From: Salinicola halimionae
GTDB lineage: Bacteria > Pseudomonadota > Gammaproteobacteria > Pseudomonadales > Halomonadaceae
Direction: 5' to 3'
Length of the DNA stretch: 64,000 nucleotides
Assembly (NCBI RefSeq): GCF_003206065.1
Contig: NZ_PZJQ01000004.1
Span: 432,864 to 496,863, forward strand
A model generated the notes under the pieces. That model was given only the letters and a program-made list of their open reading frames with translations, had not been told where the DNA came from and searched no databases. Positions 53,647-62,673 of the stretch are shown here, one piece after another; the stretch's first letter is position 1, and the number at the start of each line of letters is the position of its first letter. The position numbers were made by a program, and so were the translations under genes.

Positions 53647-53691
53647 TCGCGCGAATCATGGCTAGTTCGAATTACTGGTAGCTCGACATTG

Positions 53692-53713
53692 CGCTCCGCC
53701 TGCTGGCGGAGCG
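53692..53713 (+). terminator. Hairpin after adk
   Basis: CGCTCCGCC (53692-53700) pairs perfectly with 53705-53713 around TGCT; TTCGTTTTG follows. It probably ends adk before tsaB. Confidence 0.65.
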
Positions 53714-53780
53714 TTCGTTTTGACGCCGCGATGACGCTATAATCGCCACCTTCTTTTTGCTGCCATTCTCCGGGACACCG

Positions 53781-54470
53781 ATGCCGACGTTGCTGGCGCT
53801 GGACGCCTCCTCTACTGCCTGCTCCTGTGCACTGATGCAGGATCATTCCGTCGTTCAGCGTTTCGAGATTGCTCCGCGCGAGCACACCCGCCTGCTGCTA
53901 CCGATGATCGATGAGGTGTTGGCGCAGGCGGGCGTGTCACTGGGCCAGCTCGACGCGATTGCGTACGGACGAGGTCCGGGCTCGTTTACCGGATTACGGA
54001 TCGCGGCGGGTGTCGCTCAGGGCCTGGCCTATGGCGCTGATGTGCCATTGATGGGGGTTTCGACGCTGGAGGCGCTGGCATTGGCTGCCCATCGCAAATG
54101 GCACGCACGACACGTGATCGCGGCGCTCGACGCGCGAATGGACGAAATCTACGTTAGTGCTTATCACTGCCACGAGGGAACGCTGACCGTCGCTCTGGAA
54201 GAGCGGGTCATGCCACCTTCAAAACTGCGATTGCCCCAGTCCGACCATCACGTTGAGTGGCTGGGAATAGGCAGCGGGTGGCAACTTTTGTCTAATATAC
54301 CTGTCGATGTACAGGCTATCTTGGCCCAAACCCTCCCCGACGAATTACCGGCGGCGGAGGATCTCGTTCGTCTGGCCGCCACATCATGGGAGCGTGGCGC
54401 ACGTGGTAGTGCGCCTCACGAGGTAATTCCCGTCTACTTACGTGATGAGGTGGCATGGCGTAAGGCGTGA
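53781..54470 (+). CDS. tsaB: tRNA threonylcarbamoyladenosine biosynthesis protein TsaB
   Basis: A 229-residue ASKHA-fold protein that partners TsaD and TsaE in making t6A at position 37 of ANN-decoding tRNAs. LLALDASSTACSCALMQDHS, LLPMIDEVLAQAGVSLGQLD, AIAYGRGPGSFTGLRIAAGV and GVSTLEALALAA are the typical TsaB series. It is the regulatory paralogue of TsaD and has no metal site of its own. The start MPTLLALDAS at 53781 fits the family. uppP begins 52 bp downstream. Confidence 0.95.
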   Translation: MPTLLALDASSTACSCALMQDHSVVQRFEIAPREHTRLLLPMIDEVLAQAGVSLGQLDAIAYGRGPGSFTGLRIAAGVAQGLAYGADVPLMGVSTLEALALAAHRKWHARHVIAALDARMDEIYVSAYHCHEGTLTVALEERVMPPSKLRLPQSDHHVEWLGIGSGWQLLSNIPVDVQAILAQTLPDELPAAEDLVRLAATSWERGARGSAPHEVIPVYLRDEVAWRKA

Positions 54471-54522
54471 CAGATCGAGGTCCATTATCGGCGACCTCTT
54501 CGTACAAGGATATTGAACGACA

Positions 54523-55320
54523 ATGGATGTTTTCCAGCTGGCTGCTCTCGCCATCATCCAGGGCTTGACGGAATTTTTGCCCATCTCTTCTTCCGCGCAT
54601 CTGATTTTACCCTCGCAGCTATTCGGATGGTCCGATCAGGGGCTGGCTTTTGATGTCGCCGTCCATATCGGCTCCCTGGGGGCCGTGCTGTTCGCGTTTC
54701 GCCATGAGGTCTGGCGTATTCTTCACGCTTGGTTTACCCAGTTCGGCGCGAGGGGGCCGACCCCTGAAAGCCGTCTGGGATGGGCGATCATCATCGCGAC
54801 TATCCCGGCGGTGATCGTCGGGCTGTTGATCGAAGGTTGGGTCGAGAGCGCTGGACGATCGGTGCTGGTCATTGCCACGACGACGATCCTTTTCGGGGTG
54901 CTGTTGGGTGTGGCGGACAAACGTGGCAGCCGTGTGAAACCGATCGAAACGATGACGCTCAAGACCGCGTTGCTGATCGGGCTGGCTCAAGCCATTGCCC
55001 TGATTCCCGGGACCTCGCGTTCGGGCATCACGATGACGGCGGCGCTGATGCTGGGCTTTACCCGACAAGCCTCGGCGCGCTTCTCTTTCCTGCTGTCGAT
55101 TCCGCTGATTTTAGCGGCGGGCTCTTTGAAAGGGCTCGAGCTTATGCAGTCCGGCACCGCGACGCAGTGGCACGAGATTTTCCTGGGTATCGTGTTCTCG
55201 TTCGTTGCCGCGTGGCTTTGCATCAAGTTGTTCCTGGCGGCACTGGACAAGATCGGAATGATGCCATTCGTGATCTATCGCCTGCTGCTGGGTATCGTAC
55301 TGTTCGCATGGGCGATGTAA
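54523..55320 (+). CDS. uppP: Undecaprenyl-diphosphatase (UppP/BacA)
   Basis: A 265-residue inner-membrane enzyme with about eight segments. It dephosphorylates undecaprenyl pyrophosphate to renew the carrier lipid of peptidoglycan and O-antigen synthesis, and confers bacitracin tolerance when raised. The two active-site motifs are intact: ALAIIQGLTEFLPISSSAHL (E, SSSAH) and ALIPGTSRSGITMTAALMLG (PGTSRSG). The C-terminal end overlaps the rsmJ start by 13 bp. LpxT at 36.2 kb uses the same substrate pool. Confidence 0.96.
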   Translation: MDVFQLAALAIIQGLTEFLPISSSAHLILPSQLFGWSDQGLAFDVAVHIGSLGAVLFAFRHEVWRILHAWFTQFGARGPTPESRLGWAIIIATIPAVIVGLLIEGWVESAGRSVLVIATTTILFGVLLGVADKRGSRVKPIETMTLKTALLIGLAQAIALIPGTSRSGITMTAALMLGFTRQASARFSFLLSIPLILAAGSLKGLELMQSGTATQWHEIFLGIVFSFVAAWLCIKLFLAALDKIGMMPFVIYRLLLGIVLFAWAM

Positions 55321-56087
55321 ATCGAGTGGACCCTTTGGTCGCGGTCGGCGAGCCGTTGAAAGCGCTGGCGGACCAATATGGCCTGCCTTGGTCGTCGTCT
55401 GCGCCAAACGAAGGCCTGGCACTGCAATTCGGTGAGCATGGACTCGAGATCGCTGGCGACGTGAAACATTACGGACTGCCGATACGCGCAGACTTTGTTT
55501 CCGGTGCCGCGGCACATCGCCGGCGCTTCGGGGGAGGCCGAGGTCAGCTCGTCGCCAAGGCCTGTGGCTTCGGCAAGGGTGTAGTGCCGCAGATTGTCGA
55601 TGCCACGGCGGGGCTGGGCCGAGACGCTTTCGTGCTGGCTTCTTTAGGTGCGGACGTATTGATGGTCGAGCGGGTGGCGGCGATTCACGCGTTGCTGGAA
55701 GCGGCATTGTCGCAGGCGCTGGCGGATGGCGAAGTGGCCGAGATAGCATCGCGGCTCTCGCTGCGACACGCTGACAGTGCCACCGGATTGGCGCAGGCGG
55801 TCAGCGATTGGCCGCATGAGCCTCAGGTCGTGCATCTCGATCCGATGTTTCCCCATCGCGAGAAATCGGCGCTGGTGAAAAAGGAAATGCGGATTTTCCG
55901 AGAGCTCGCCGGCGATGACGATGATGCGGCCCGCTTGCTGGAAGCGGCGTTAGACGTCGCCACGCACCGAGTGGTGGTCAAACGTCCGCGTAAGGCGCCG
56001 CCGATCGAAGGGCGCCTGCCACAGCACACGCTGGAAGGTAAGACCAGTCGTTACGATCTCTATGTGCATCGCTCGCTGAAGGCTTGA
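55308..56087 (+). CDS. rsmJ: 16S rRNA (guanine1516-N2)-methyltransferase RsmJ
   Basis: A 259-residue SAM-dependent methyltransferase. IVDATAGLGRDAFVLASLGA is the SAM-binding motif I, VVHLDPMFPHREKSALVKKE holds the catalytic DPMFP, and DVATHRVVVKRPRKAPPIEG closes the family pattern. The ATG at 55308 lies inside the last codons of uppP (13-bp overlap), which suggests translational coupling of two unrelated functions. A longer open frame back to 54780 is only a shadow of uppP. A strong terminator follows the stop. Confidence 0.93.
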   Translation: MGDVNRVDPLVAVGEPLKALADQYGLPWSSSAPNEGLALQFGEHGLEIAGDVKHYGLPIRADFVSGAAAHRRRFGGGRGQLVAKACGFGKGVVPQIVDATAGLGRDAFVLASLGADVLMVERVAAIHALLEAALSQALADGEVAEIASRLSLRHADSATGLAQAVSDWPHEPQVVHLDPMFPHREKSALVKKEMRIFRELAGDDDDAARLLEAALDVATHRVVVKRPRKAPPIEGRLPQHTLEGKTSRYDLYVHRSLKA

Positions 56088-56099
56088 GCTTCGAAACGA

Positions 56100-56135
56100 A
56101 CGAACCGGGCATCGGCCCGGTTCGTCGGGTTTTTC
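56100..56135. terminator. Bidirectional terminator between rsmJ and the NlpE-like gene
   Basis: An 11-bp perfect stem (ACGAACCGGGC at 56100-56110 with 56115-56125), a four-base loop, then CGGGTTTTTCG. It lies between two convergent genes. Confidence 0.8.
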
Positions 56136-56144
56136 GATGGGACT

Positions 56145-56570
56145 TTACTGACGCTTCAGCGTCATGTCGGCCCCGGACTGGATCGTCTGCATGTGGGTGT
56201 CCAGGACTTCGAGGTCGCCATTGTCCAGCGGACGCAGATAGTAGATCGTGTTGCCGCCAGCGCCTTTGAGCTCGTAGATAGTTGGCATTTGCTGCGGTCC
56301 TGCATCCTTGAGCACCAGGAAGTTGCCTTGAGTGGTCATCGGCTCGTCACTGCGCCCCTGATAGAGGCTATTGAGCGAATATGCACCGCCCGTGTCATCC
56401 ATGTTCATCATCTCCAGGTCGACCTGGATGCCCGAGCAATCCGCGCAGGGTAAGACGCCCTCGTATTCACCGGCCGCCTTTTCATAAGGGGATGGCGGAG
56501 TGCTGGCACAGCCCGTGAGTGTCAACGACAGACCCAACAGTCCTGCACCAATGAATCCTGAAGTACGCAT
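56145..56570 (-). CDS. NlpE-like (N-terminal domain) copper-resistance lipoprotein
   Basis: A 141-residue lipoprotein: signal peptide with lipobox LTLTGC (Cys21), then a single NlpE N-terminal-type barrel with the CxxC motif YEGVLPCADCSGIQVDLEMM, GNFLVLKDAGPQQMPTIYEL and YYLRPLDNGDLEVLD. In E. coli, outer-membrane NlpE senses surface contact and copper and triggers Cpx; here the C-terminal domain is absent. The CxxC may form a disulfide or bind copper. It reads toward rsmJ, with a shared terminator between. Confidence 0.82.
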   Translation of the reverse strand: MRTSGFIGAGLLGLSLTLTGCASTPPSPYEKAAGEYEGVLPCADCSGIQVDLEMMNMDDTGGAYSLNSLYQGRSDEPMTTQGNFLVLKDAGPQQMPTIYELKGAGGNTIYYLRPLDNGDLEVLDTHMQTIQSGADMTLKRQ

Positions 56571-56637
56571 TGCTTATTCCTTTTTAGCAGAATGCGTCTT
56601 TCAGTGTAGTTCGAAAATCCGGACGCGGAAGATTCGC

Positions 56638-57570
56638 TCACGAGGGCGTTCTTCTGGTTCTCTCGTTGAAGCGCGACCGCTGACGTTTGAACAGGATCAG
56701 CCATAGGGCAGTCGCGATCAGCAAACCGCCCACGCCGTGTGCCCAGGTCACCCGCTCCCCGAGGAAAAGTGCGCCCCACAGCACGCCGAACAGTGGAACC
56801 AGCATGGTGACCGTCAGCGGTTTGATAGGGCCGAGATCCTCGACCAACCGGAAATAGAGGAGGTAGGCCAACGAGGTGCAGGCGAAGCCCAGCGCCAGCA
56901 TTGCCCACCAGACGCCGGCGTCGTTCCATATCCGCCCATTGGGCGTCAAGGCGACCTGACCCAGCATGAAAGGCGCGAGCAGTAAGGTCGCCCCGAACTG
57001 CGAGCCCATCGCGATCAGACGTGAATCCAGTCCGCCGCGTTCGGCGATCCAGCGTCTGACGACGAAACCGCCTAGCCCGTAGCAGGCTGCGGCCACCAGG
57101 CAGGCGCCAGCGCCGATCAGTAGACCACCGCTTATCGCGACAGGACCGGTCCCCACCAGTACGCCGACGCCCATTACACCCAGCGCAACGCCGATGAGGC
57201 GGTCCCGCGTGAGTCTCTCCTGAAAAAAAGCGGCACCTATTATCACGCCCATCAGCGGCGTCGAGGCATTGAGCATGGCGGAATAACCGGCAGGCAGGTA
57301 CTGCGCCGCGATACAGAACATGGCGAATGGAATGCCGGAGTTGATCATGCCGATCGCCAGCGACGCCTTGGACTTGCCATCGAAACGCCACCGAACGCCC
57401 AGCACGGCGAGAATAACGACTAATCCCAGCGCTCCGAGAAGCACCCGGAAAAAGGCGGTGGGAAACGCCCCCAATACCGGAGTGGCAATCCGCATGAACA
57501 GGAAACTGGCCCCCCAGAGCGCGGACAGCAGGAGCAGTCGGAGCAGCGATGGTAACGGCATGGCGTTCAT
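56638..57570 (-). CDS. DMT-family (EamA) transporter
   Basis: A 310-residue protein with ten hydrophobic segments in two EamA repeats. LLLLSALWGASFLFMRIATP, then LLGALGLVVILAVLGVRWRF, MINSGIPFAMFCIAAQYLPA, YSAMLNASTPLMGVIIGAAF and later KPLTVTMLVPLFGVLWGALF are typical. These carriers export metabolites or amino acids (RhaT/YdcZ type). No operon partner; the substrate is unknown. The start at 57570 may be two codons off because a second Met follows at residue 4. Confidence 0.85.
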   Translation of the reverse strand: MNAMPLPSLLRLLLLSALWGASFLFMRIATPVLGAFPTAFFRVLLGALGLVVILAVLGVRWRFDGKSKASLAIGMINSGIPFAMFCIAAQYLPAGYSAMLNASTPLMGVIIGAAFFQERLTRDRLIGVALGVMGVGVLVGTGPVAISGGLLIGAGACLVAAACYGLGGFVVRRWIAERGGLDSRLIAMGSQFGATLLLAPFMLGQVALTPNGRIWNDAGVWWAMLALGFACTSLAYLLYFRLVEDLGPIKPLTVTMLVPLFGVLWGALFLGERVTWAHGVGGLLIATALWLILFKRQRSRFNERTRRTPS

Positions 57571-57802
57571 CCTTGGGTATGATCGCGACGAAGCCTAAAT
57601 CGGTTTCGTGTCGATGTCCGGCAGTTTTCGGCGCTCACGCTCAGCTGCCTGTTCGATTCTGAGTCGATCATGAAAAGGGGCCCAAGTGTGACGGCAATCA
57701 GCACGGTCGGGCTACGGAATTTTGTCGAGATCCCGCAAGCCAACTATGCTCAAGGGCCAGTGGAATGATTCTGCTGTAAAGTCAGTCATCAAGGAGATCG
57801 AA

Positions 57803-58054
57803 ATGTACGAAGATCAAGTGAAAGGACGCACCGAAGAACTCAAGGGCCGCGCTCAGGAAGCTGCCGGCAGCTTTACTGAAGATGATGACCTGCGAAGCGA
57901 AGGTAAAGCGCGTCAGGCTGCAGGCAAACTGCAGGCAAACTATGGCGAGAAGCTCGATGACGTTCGCGAGGCGACTGTCAAGAATCCGATCAGCGCGCTG
58001 GCGATCGCCGGCGGTGTCGGCGTGTTTCTGGGGATTCTTCTCGGCCGCCGTTGA
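57803..58054 (+). CDS. CsbD-like stress protein with a C-terminal membrane anchor
   Basis: An 83-residue protein. Residues 1-55 have the CsbD-like pattern (YEDQVKGRTEELKGRAQEAA, DDLRSEGKARQAAGKLQANY), a helical, hydrophilic stress-protein fold. Residues 58-83, VKNPISALAIAGGVGVFLGI and LLGRR, form the DUF883-type anchor also seen in the ElaB-like protein at 39483-39809. The start MYEDQVKGR has AAGGAGA at good spacing, which removes 27 upstream codons. Expression in osmotic or stationary stress is likely by family. Confidence 0.83.
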   Translation: MYEDQVKGRTEELKGRAQEAAGSFTEDDDLRSEGKARQAAGKLQANYGEKLDDVREATVKNPISALAIAGGVGVFLGILLGRR

Positions 58055-58089
58055 CAGAGATCCCGAGCGTTACCGCCAAGAACGTATTT

Positions 58090-58114
58090 CGACCCCGGCT
58101 TCAGGCCGGGGTCG
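58090..58114 (+). terminator. Hairpin after the CsbD-like gene
   Basis: CGACCCCGGC (58090-58099) pairs perfectly with 58105-58114 around TTCAG. No T-run, so termination strength is unclear. Confidence 0.55.
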
Positions 58115-58213
58115 TCGTGTGAGCCCGAGAGCGTTTCTTGGCCGTGATTTTGATTCGACGCTTCTCTCGAATGAGTCCTCGTTGGATCCCCCGTTTCCAG
58201 ACAGGCTTGCATT

Positions 58214-58537
58214 TTGCTGACCCCTCTTATCTACCTGGCCGCTGCGCTGGCGGAAATCGCGGGCTGTTTCGCGTTCTGGGCGTGGTGGCGATGGGATAAG
58301 TCCTCACTATGGCTGGCGCCGGGCGTGATCAGCCTGATGTTGTTCGCCTGGTTGTTGTCACTGGTCGACAGCGATTATGCCGGGCGTGCTTACGCGGCCT
58401 ATGGCGGTGTTTATATCGTCACGTCGGTATTGTGGTTATGGCTCGTCGAGCAGCGCTTGCCGGATCGCTGGGATTTGATCGGCGCAACGATCTGTCTGAT
58501 CGGCGCCGGGGTCATTCTTTTCGGCCCGCGTGGCTGA
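58214..58537 (+). CDS. YnfA-family small membrane protein
   Basis: A 107-residue protein with four membrane segments and the YnfA pattern: [78 protein letters not shown]. YnfA relates to small multidrug-resistance type carriers; its role is not settled. The start is TTG at 58214, the only candidate before the first segment. It is isolated between the CsbD-like and polyamine genes. Confidence 0.85.
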   Translation: MLTPLIYLAAALAEIAGCFAFWAWWRWDKSSLWLAPGVISLMLFAWLLSLVDSDYAGRAYAAYGGVYIVTSVLWLWLVEQRLPDRWDLIGATICLIGAGVILFGPRG

Positions 58538-58752
58538 GCGGCCGAAGGCGCTGAACGGGGCACACAGATACTAGGTCTTCGACGAACATCGCGGCGGTCG
58601 TGAAATCGGTGAGGATTTGACGCGAAAAAGTCTTGAGGCCAGTCTCTGACGAGGTCATTATTTGCGGCCTCTCGCCGGGTCCCAGAGATTCGGTGGAGGC
58701 CAAGACCGGGGTGGCATCGGGTCGGGGTGCGCTAAAGAGTTGGCCACTAATT

Positions 58753-58789
58753 TGACAAGCCCTTGACCACTACCGATAAGACCTTATCA
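58753..58789 (+). promoter_or_regulatory. Candidate promoter with overlapping dyad before the polyamine operon
   Basis: TTGACA (58753-58758) and GATAAG (58776-58781) are 17 bp apart, a good -35 with a weak -10. The -10 hexamer is the left arm of the dyad GATAAG-AC-CTTATC (58776-58789), so a repressor bound there would block RNA polymerase. The operon starts 33 bp further on. Confidence 0.5.
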
Positions 58790-58821
58790 CTGTTGACTTT
58801 TCCCGATCTGGAAGTGAATTC

Positions 58822-60021
58822 ATGAGCAAAGTCCTGATTGTTGGTGCCGGCGGCGTCGGTGGTGTCGTTACGCACAAGTGCGCACAGCACCCCGAGGTAT
58901 TCAGCGAGATCTGTCTTGCCAGCCGCAATGAAGCGAAGTGCAAGGCGATCGCCGAACAGTTGCCGCGTCCCATTCAGACCGCCCAGGTCGATGCCGATAG
59001 CGTCGAAGCGCTGGTTGCGCTGATTGAGTCGTTCAAGCCGGATATTCTGATCCATGTCGCCCTGCCATATCAGGACCTGACGATCATGGAAGCCTGTCTA
59101 CAGACTGGCGTGCCGTATCTGGATACCGCCAACTACGAGCACCCTGACGAGGCCAAGTTCGAATACAAGGAGCAGTGGGCGTTCCAGGATCGCTATGCCA
59201 AAGCGGGTGCTATGGCCACGCTGGGTTGCGGTTTCGATCCGGGCATGACCAATATCTACTGCGCCTACGGTCAGAAGAATCTGTTTGACGAGATCCATCG
59301 GATCGACATTCTCGATGCCAACGGTGGCGACCACGGCTATCCGTTTGCCACCAACTTCAACCCTGAGATCAACATTCGCGAGATCACCGCGAACGGTCGC
59401 TACTGGGAGAAGGGTGAGTGGGTCGAAACGGCGCCATTGGCCGAAAAGCGTAAGTTCGACTTCGACGGGATTGGCGAAAAGGACCTGTACCTGCTCTATC
59501 ACGAAGAGCTGGAGTCGCTGTCCCAGAACATCAAAGGGCTCGAGCGTATCCGCTTCTGGATGACCTTCTCCGAGAAGTACATCACGCATCTGAAAGTGCT
59601 CGAGAACGTCGGCATGACCCGCATCGATCCGATTCAGGTCAACGGTGTCGAGATCTCGCCGCTGCAGTTCCTGAAGCAGGTACTGCCGGATCCGGCCTCT
59701 CTGGGTCCGCGTACGAAGGGCAAGACCAACATCGGCGTGATTCTCGACGGCATCAAGGATGGCAAACGTCGCAAGGTGTACATCTACAACATCTGCGACC
59801 ATGAGAAATGCTATGCGGAAGTCCAGTCTCAGGCGATCTCCTATACCACCGGCGTGCCGGCAGTGACAGGAGCGATGCTGATGCTGGAAGGCATCTGGAA
59901 AGGCAAGGGCGTTTACAACGTCGAACAACTCGATCCTAACCCGTTCATGGATCGCATCGGCGAGATGGGTCTGCCGTGGCAGATGGTCGAGCTCGACCCC
60001 GATCAGGACCCGCTGGCCTGA
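58822..60021 (+). CDS. Carboxynorspermidine synthase (saccharopine-dehydrogenase family)
   Basis: A 399-residue NADPH-dependent reductase that condenses diaminopropane or putrescine with aspartate semialdehyde, giving carboxynorspermidine or carboxyspermidine. MSKVLIVGAGGVGGVVTHKC is the Rossmann motif, and PFATNFNPEINIREITANGR, YWEKGEWVETAPL, FWMTFSEKYITHLKVLENVG and VYIYNICDHEKCYAEVQSQA are the series usual in this enzyme. It is coupled (TGATG overlap) to the decarboxylase that completes the pathway, which makes the assignment strong. This route replaces or adds to SpeE-type spermidine synthesis. Confidence 0.93.
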   Translation: MSKVLIVGAGGVGGVVTHKCAQHPEVFSEICLASRNEAKCKAIAEQLPRPIQTAQVDADSVEALVALIESFKPDILIHVALPYQDLTIMEACLQTGVPYLDTANYEHPDEAKFEYKEQWAFQDRYAKAGAMATLGCGFDPGMTNIYCAYGQKNLFDEIHRIDILDANGGDHGYPFATNFNPEINIREITANGRYWEKGEWVETAPLAEKRKFDFDGIGEKDLYLLYHEELESLSQNIKGLERIRFWMTFSEKYITHLKVLENVGMTRIDPIQVNGVEISPLQFLKQVLPDPASLGPRTKGKTNIGVILDGIKDGKRRKVYIYNICDHEKCYAEVQSQAISYTTGVPAVTGAMLMLEGIWKGKGVYNVEQLDPNPFMDRIGEMGLPWQMVELDPDQDPLA

Positions 60022-61202
60022 TGGCGAGCGCGGACATGAGCGCTTCGGCGTTGGGCAGCTACCCGTTCGACGTGCAGACCTGCCCTTCGCCGGCCTACGT
60101 GGTCGACGACGCGCTGCTCAGGCGTAACCTGGAGCTGCTGGGCCGGGTGCAGACCGACAGCGGCGCGAAGATTCTGCTGGCGCTAAAAGGTTTCGCCATG
60201 TGGGACACCTTCCCGCTGGTCAGCCAGTACCTGGTCGGAACCACGGCTAGCGGTCAGGATGAAGCGCGTCTGGGTGCCGAGACCTTCGGTGGCGAAGTGC
60301 ACGTCTACTCTCCGGCGTTTACCTCGCCGGAAATGGAGGTGGTGCTGCGCTACGCCGACCACCTCAGCTTCAATTCCCCCAGGCAGTGGCGCCACTTTCG
60401 CGACACCGTGAAAGCGGCGCCGCGCAGCGTCTCATGCGGGCTGCGCGTCAATCCGGAACACTCGACCGGTGAGGTCGCGTTGTATGATCCCTGCGCTGCG
60501 GGTTCGAGGCTCGGGACGCGGGCGGTGGATCTGGCGCCAGAGGATCTCGAGGGGCTCGAGGGGCTGCATTTCCACGCGCTGTGCGAGCAGAACAGCGATG
60601 CGCTGGAAGCGACGCTCCAGGCGTTCGAGGCCAAATTCGGCGAGTATCTGGCCGGTCTGAGATGGGTGAACTTCGGCGGTGGCCACCACATCACGCGTGC
60701 CGACTACGATGTCGAGCGGCTGGTGCGGGTGATCCGTGATTTCAAGTCGCGTCATCCGCATCTCGAGGTCTATCTCGAGCCGGGTGAGGCGATTGCGCTG
60801 AATACCGGTTATCTGGTCTGCAGCGTATTGGATATCGTCGAAAATGACGGCCCGATCGCCATTCTGGATACCTCGGCGACGGCGCACATGCCGGACGTGC
60901 TTGAGATGCCTTATCGTCCGGAGATCATTGGCGCTGCCAAGCCCGGCGAGAAGGCGTACACCTACCGATTGGGCGGCACGACATGCCTGGCCGGTGACGT
61001 GATCGGCGATTACGCCTTCGATCGTCCGCTCGAGATCGGTGACCGTCTGGTGTTCACCGACATGGCGCACTACACCATGGTCAAGACCACCACGTTCAAC
61101 GGCATCCGTCTGCCGTCGATCTGTCGAATCGACGAGACGAGCCGCGAAGTGCGCACGGTCAAGACCTTCGGCTACGAGGACTACGCCCAGCGCTTGAGTT
61201 GA
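60021..61202 (+). CDS. nspC: Carboxynorspermidine decarboxylase
   Basis: A 393-residue PLP-dependent decarboxylase of the alanine-racemase-like fold. The Schiff-base lysine lies in ILLALKGFAMWDTFP. GLRVNPEHSTGEVALYDP, LHFHALCEQNSDALEATLQA, WVNFGGGHHITRADYDVERL, YLEPGEAIALNTGYLVCSVL and LGGTTCLAGDVIGDYAF are typical of NspC. It makes norspermidine or spermidine. The start at 60021 overlaps the previous stop as TGATG; a Met at 60036 is an alternative. A strong terminator follows. Confidence 0.94.
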   Translation: MASADMSASALGSYPFDVQTCPSPAYVVDDALLRRNLELLGRVQTDSGAKILLALKGFAMWDTFPLVSQYLVGTTASGQDEARLGAETFGGEVHVYSPAFTSPEMEVVLRYADHLSFNSPRQWRHFRDTVKAAPRSVSCGLRVNPEHSTGEVALYDPCAAGSRLGTRAVDLAPEDLEGLEGLHFHALCEQNSDALEATLQAFEAKFGEYLAGLRWVNFGGGHHITRADYDVERLVRVIRDFKSRHPHLEVYLEPGEAIALNTGYLVCSVLDIVENDGPIAILDTSATAHMPDVLEMPYRPEIIGAAKPGEKAYTYRLGGTTCLAGDVIGDYAFDRPLEIGDRLVFTDMAHYTMVKTTTFNGIRLPSICRIDETSREVRTVKTFGYEDYAQRLS

Positions 61203-61230
61203 GCCCGAGTCGGCAATAACCAAAACGACA

Positions 61231-61255
61231 ACGCCCCGCCATGCGGGGCGTTTTT
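61231..61255. terminator. Terminator after nspC
   Basis: ACGCCCCGC (61231-61239) pairs perfectly with 61243-61251 around CAT, and a run of five T residues (61251-61255) follows. It also lies at the 3' end of the convergent LysR gene. Confidence 0.88.
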
Positions 61256-62196
61256 CATGGCGAAGCCGGTTCGTGGCGTTCCAGCGATGGGCTCCGAGAC
61301 GTCTGATACTGGGTGATGATATCCAGCAGCTCCTGGCCAAAGGCGGGGAGAACATGAGCATCGCGAACCAGCACGCTACGTTCCCGATAAGCCCAGGCGT
61401 CGCTCAAATGGCGGACGCTCAATCGCATGGATTGCTGATAACGCAGCGCGCAGGATTCAGGAAGAATGCCCACGCCGACTCCGGCTTCGATCATGCGGCA
61501 CGCCGACTCGAAACCGAACACCTGGATTCGGACCGGTAGCGGCTTGCCAAACTCCAGGGCCTTTCTTTCCAGGTAGTGGAAGAGGGTACTGCCCTCGTGG
61601 AGCGTGACATGTGGATAGTCCAGCGCGTCTTCGTAGGTGATCTTCTCACGCTCGGTCAGTGGATGGTCGAGTGGCGTCGCCAGCACGAGCCTGTCGCGAC
61701 TGAAAGGCAGTGTCTTCAACCGCGAGGGTACGTCGACACCCACCATGATACCCAGAATACCCATATCAGCGGTGCCATCGAGCACCCCGCGGATAATGTC
61801 ACTGGTGAGACGTTCTTGAAGATCGACGGTGATGCCGGGGCGCGTGGCAAGGAAATCGGCCAGCACCTCGGGCATGAACTCGATCACGGCTGTCGTGTTG
61901 GCGAATATCCGGAGGTGGCCAATGGCGTCATTGGCATAGCCCGAGAATTCGCTTTTGACCCGCTCGACCTGGCGCAGAATGAGGCGTGCGTGCTGCAGCA
62001 GCCGCTCGCCAGCTGGCGTCAGTTCAACGCCTTGACTGCTGCGGTAGAACAGCCGGCTTTCCAGTTGCGCTTCGAGCGATTTGACGCGGCCGCTGACGGC
62101 GGCTGTCGACAGGTGCGCCCGCTGAGCTCCCGCGGTCAGGCTTCTCTCTTCGGCCACATGAACGAAGATACGCAAGTCCGCAAGATCGAAATGCAT
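61255..62196 (-). CDS. LysR-family transcriptional regulator
   Basis: A 313-residue regulator. The winged helix is MHFDLADLRIFVHVAEERSL, then STAAVSGRVKSLEAQLESRL and ELTPAGERLLQHARLILRQV. The effector domain (residues 90-300) has HLRIFANTTAVIEFMPEVLA, LLGIMVGVDVPSRL-type turns and FESACRMIEAGVGVGILPES. It is convergent with the polyamine operon and has no divergent target gene in sight, so what it controls is unknown. All parts of a functional LysR protein are present. Confidence 0.9.
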   Translation of the reverse strand: MHFDLADLRIFVHVAEERSLTAGAQRAHLSTAAVSGRVKSLEAQLESRLFYRSSQGVELTPAGERLLQHARLILRQVERVKSEFSGYANDAIGHLRIFANTTAVIEFMPEVLADFLATRPGITVDLQERLTSDIIRGVLDGTADMGILGIMVGVDVPSRLKTLPFSRDRLVLATPLDHPLTEREKITYEDALDYPHVTLHEGSTLFHYLERKALEFGKPLPVRIQVFGFESACRMIEAGVGVGILPESCALRYQQSMRLSVRHLSDAWAYRERSVLVRDAHVLPAFGQELLDIITQYQTSRSPSLERHEPASP

Positions 62197-62318
62197 AGGG
62201 TCGGACTCCTTCAGCGCTCGGCAGGCTTCGACAACGACACCATGATTCTATCATCACCCATGGCCGATGCTTGGCACGTGCGTGCCAGCCTAGAGAGTCC
62301 GCATCAGAGTGTTTGCCG

Positions 62319-62588
62319 CTAGCGCAGCTGACTGTCCTTGCTGCCGCGACGATTGTAGCCGGCGCGATGCGTGTCATTTCGATCGGCTTCCGCCTGGCAG
62401 TCGATACACAGCCGCACGCCGGGGACCGCCTCCCGGCGTGCCTGGGGAATCGGTGCCTCGCACGCTTCGCAGAATTCCAGACTTGGTCCGCGTTGTTGAA
62501 GGCGTTGACGCGCTTCATTGATGCCATCTTCCACGGTGCTGTCGATCTGCTCCTGAACCGCGCCATCTTTTGCCCAGCCACTGGCCAT
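62319..62588 (-). CDS. DksA/TraR-type zinc-finger protein
   Basis: An 89-residue protein with the C4 zinc finger CEACEAPIPQARREAVPGVR followed by LCIDCQAEAD, which places it in the DksA/TraR C-terminal finger family (YbiI-like). The N-terminal helix is short, so the long coiled coil by which DksA reaches the polymerase channel is missing. The start MASGWAKDG follows CCAGGAG at good spacing. It may bind RNA polymerase like TraR, but this is inferred. It lies 85 bp after the universal stress gene on the same strand. Confidence 0.83.
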   Translation of the reverse strand: MASGWAKDGAVQEQIDSTVEDGINEARQRLQQRGPSLEFCEACEAPIPQARREAVPGVRLCIDCQAEADRNDTHRAGYNRRGSKDSQLR

Positions 62589-62673
62589 ATCGAACTCCTG
62601 GATGACGTGCATGGAGATTAAAGATGATAGCGCCATGACGGATAAGCAAATCCCTCGGGACACTACCCGGGTG

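Noticed and set aside
54780-55307. Upstream extension of rsmJ
   Set aside because: It translates as Arg/Asp/Gly-rich shadow sequence inside uppP; the RsmJ family starts at 55308.
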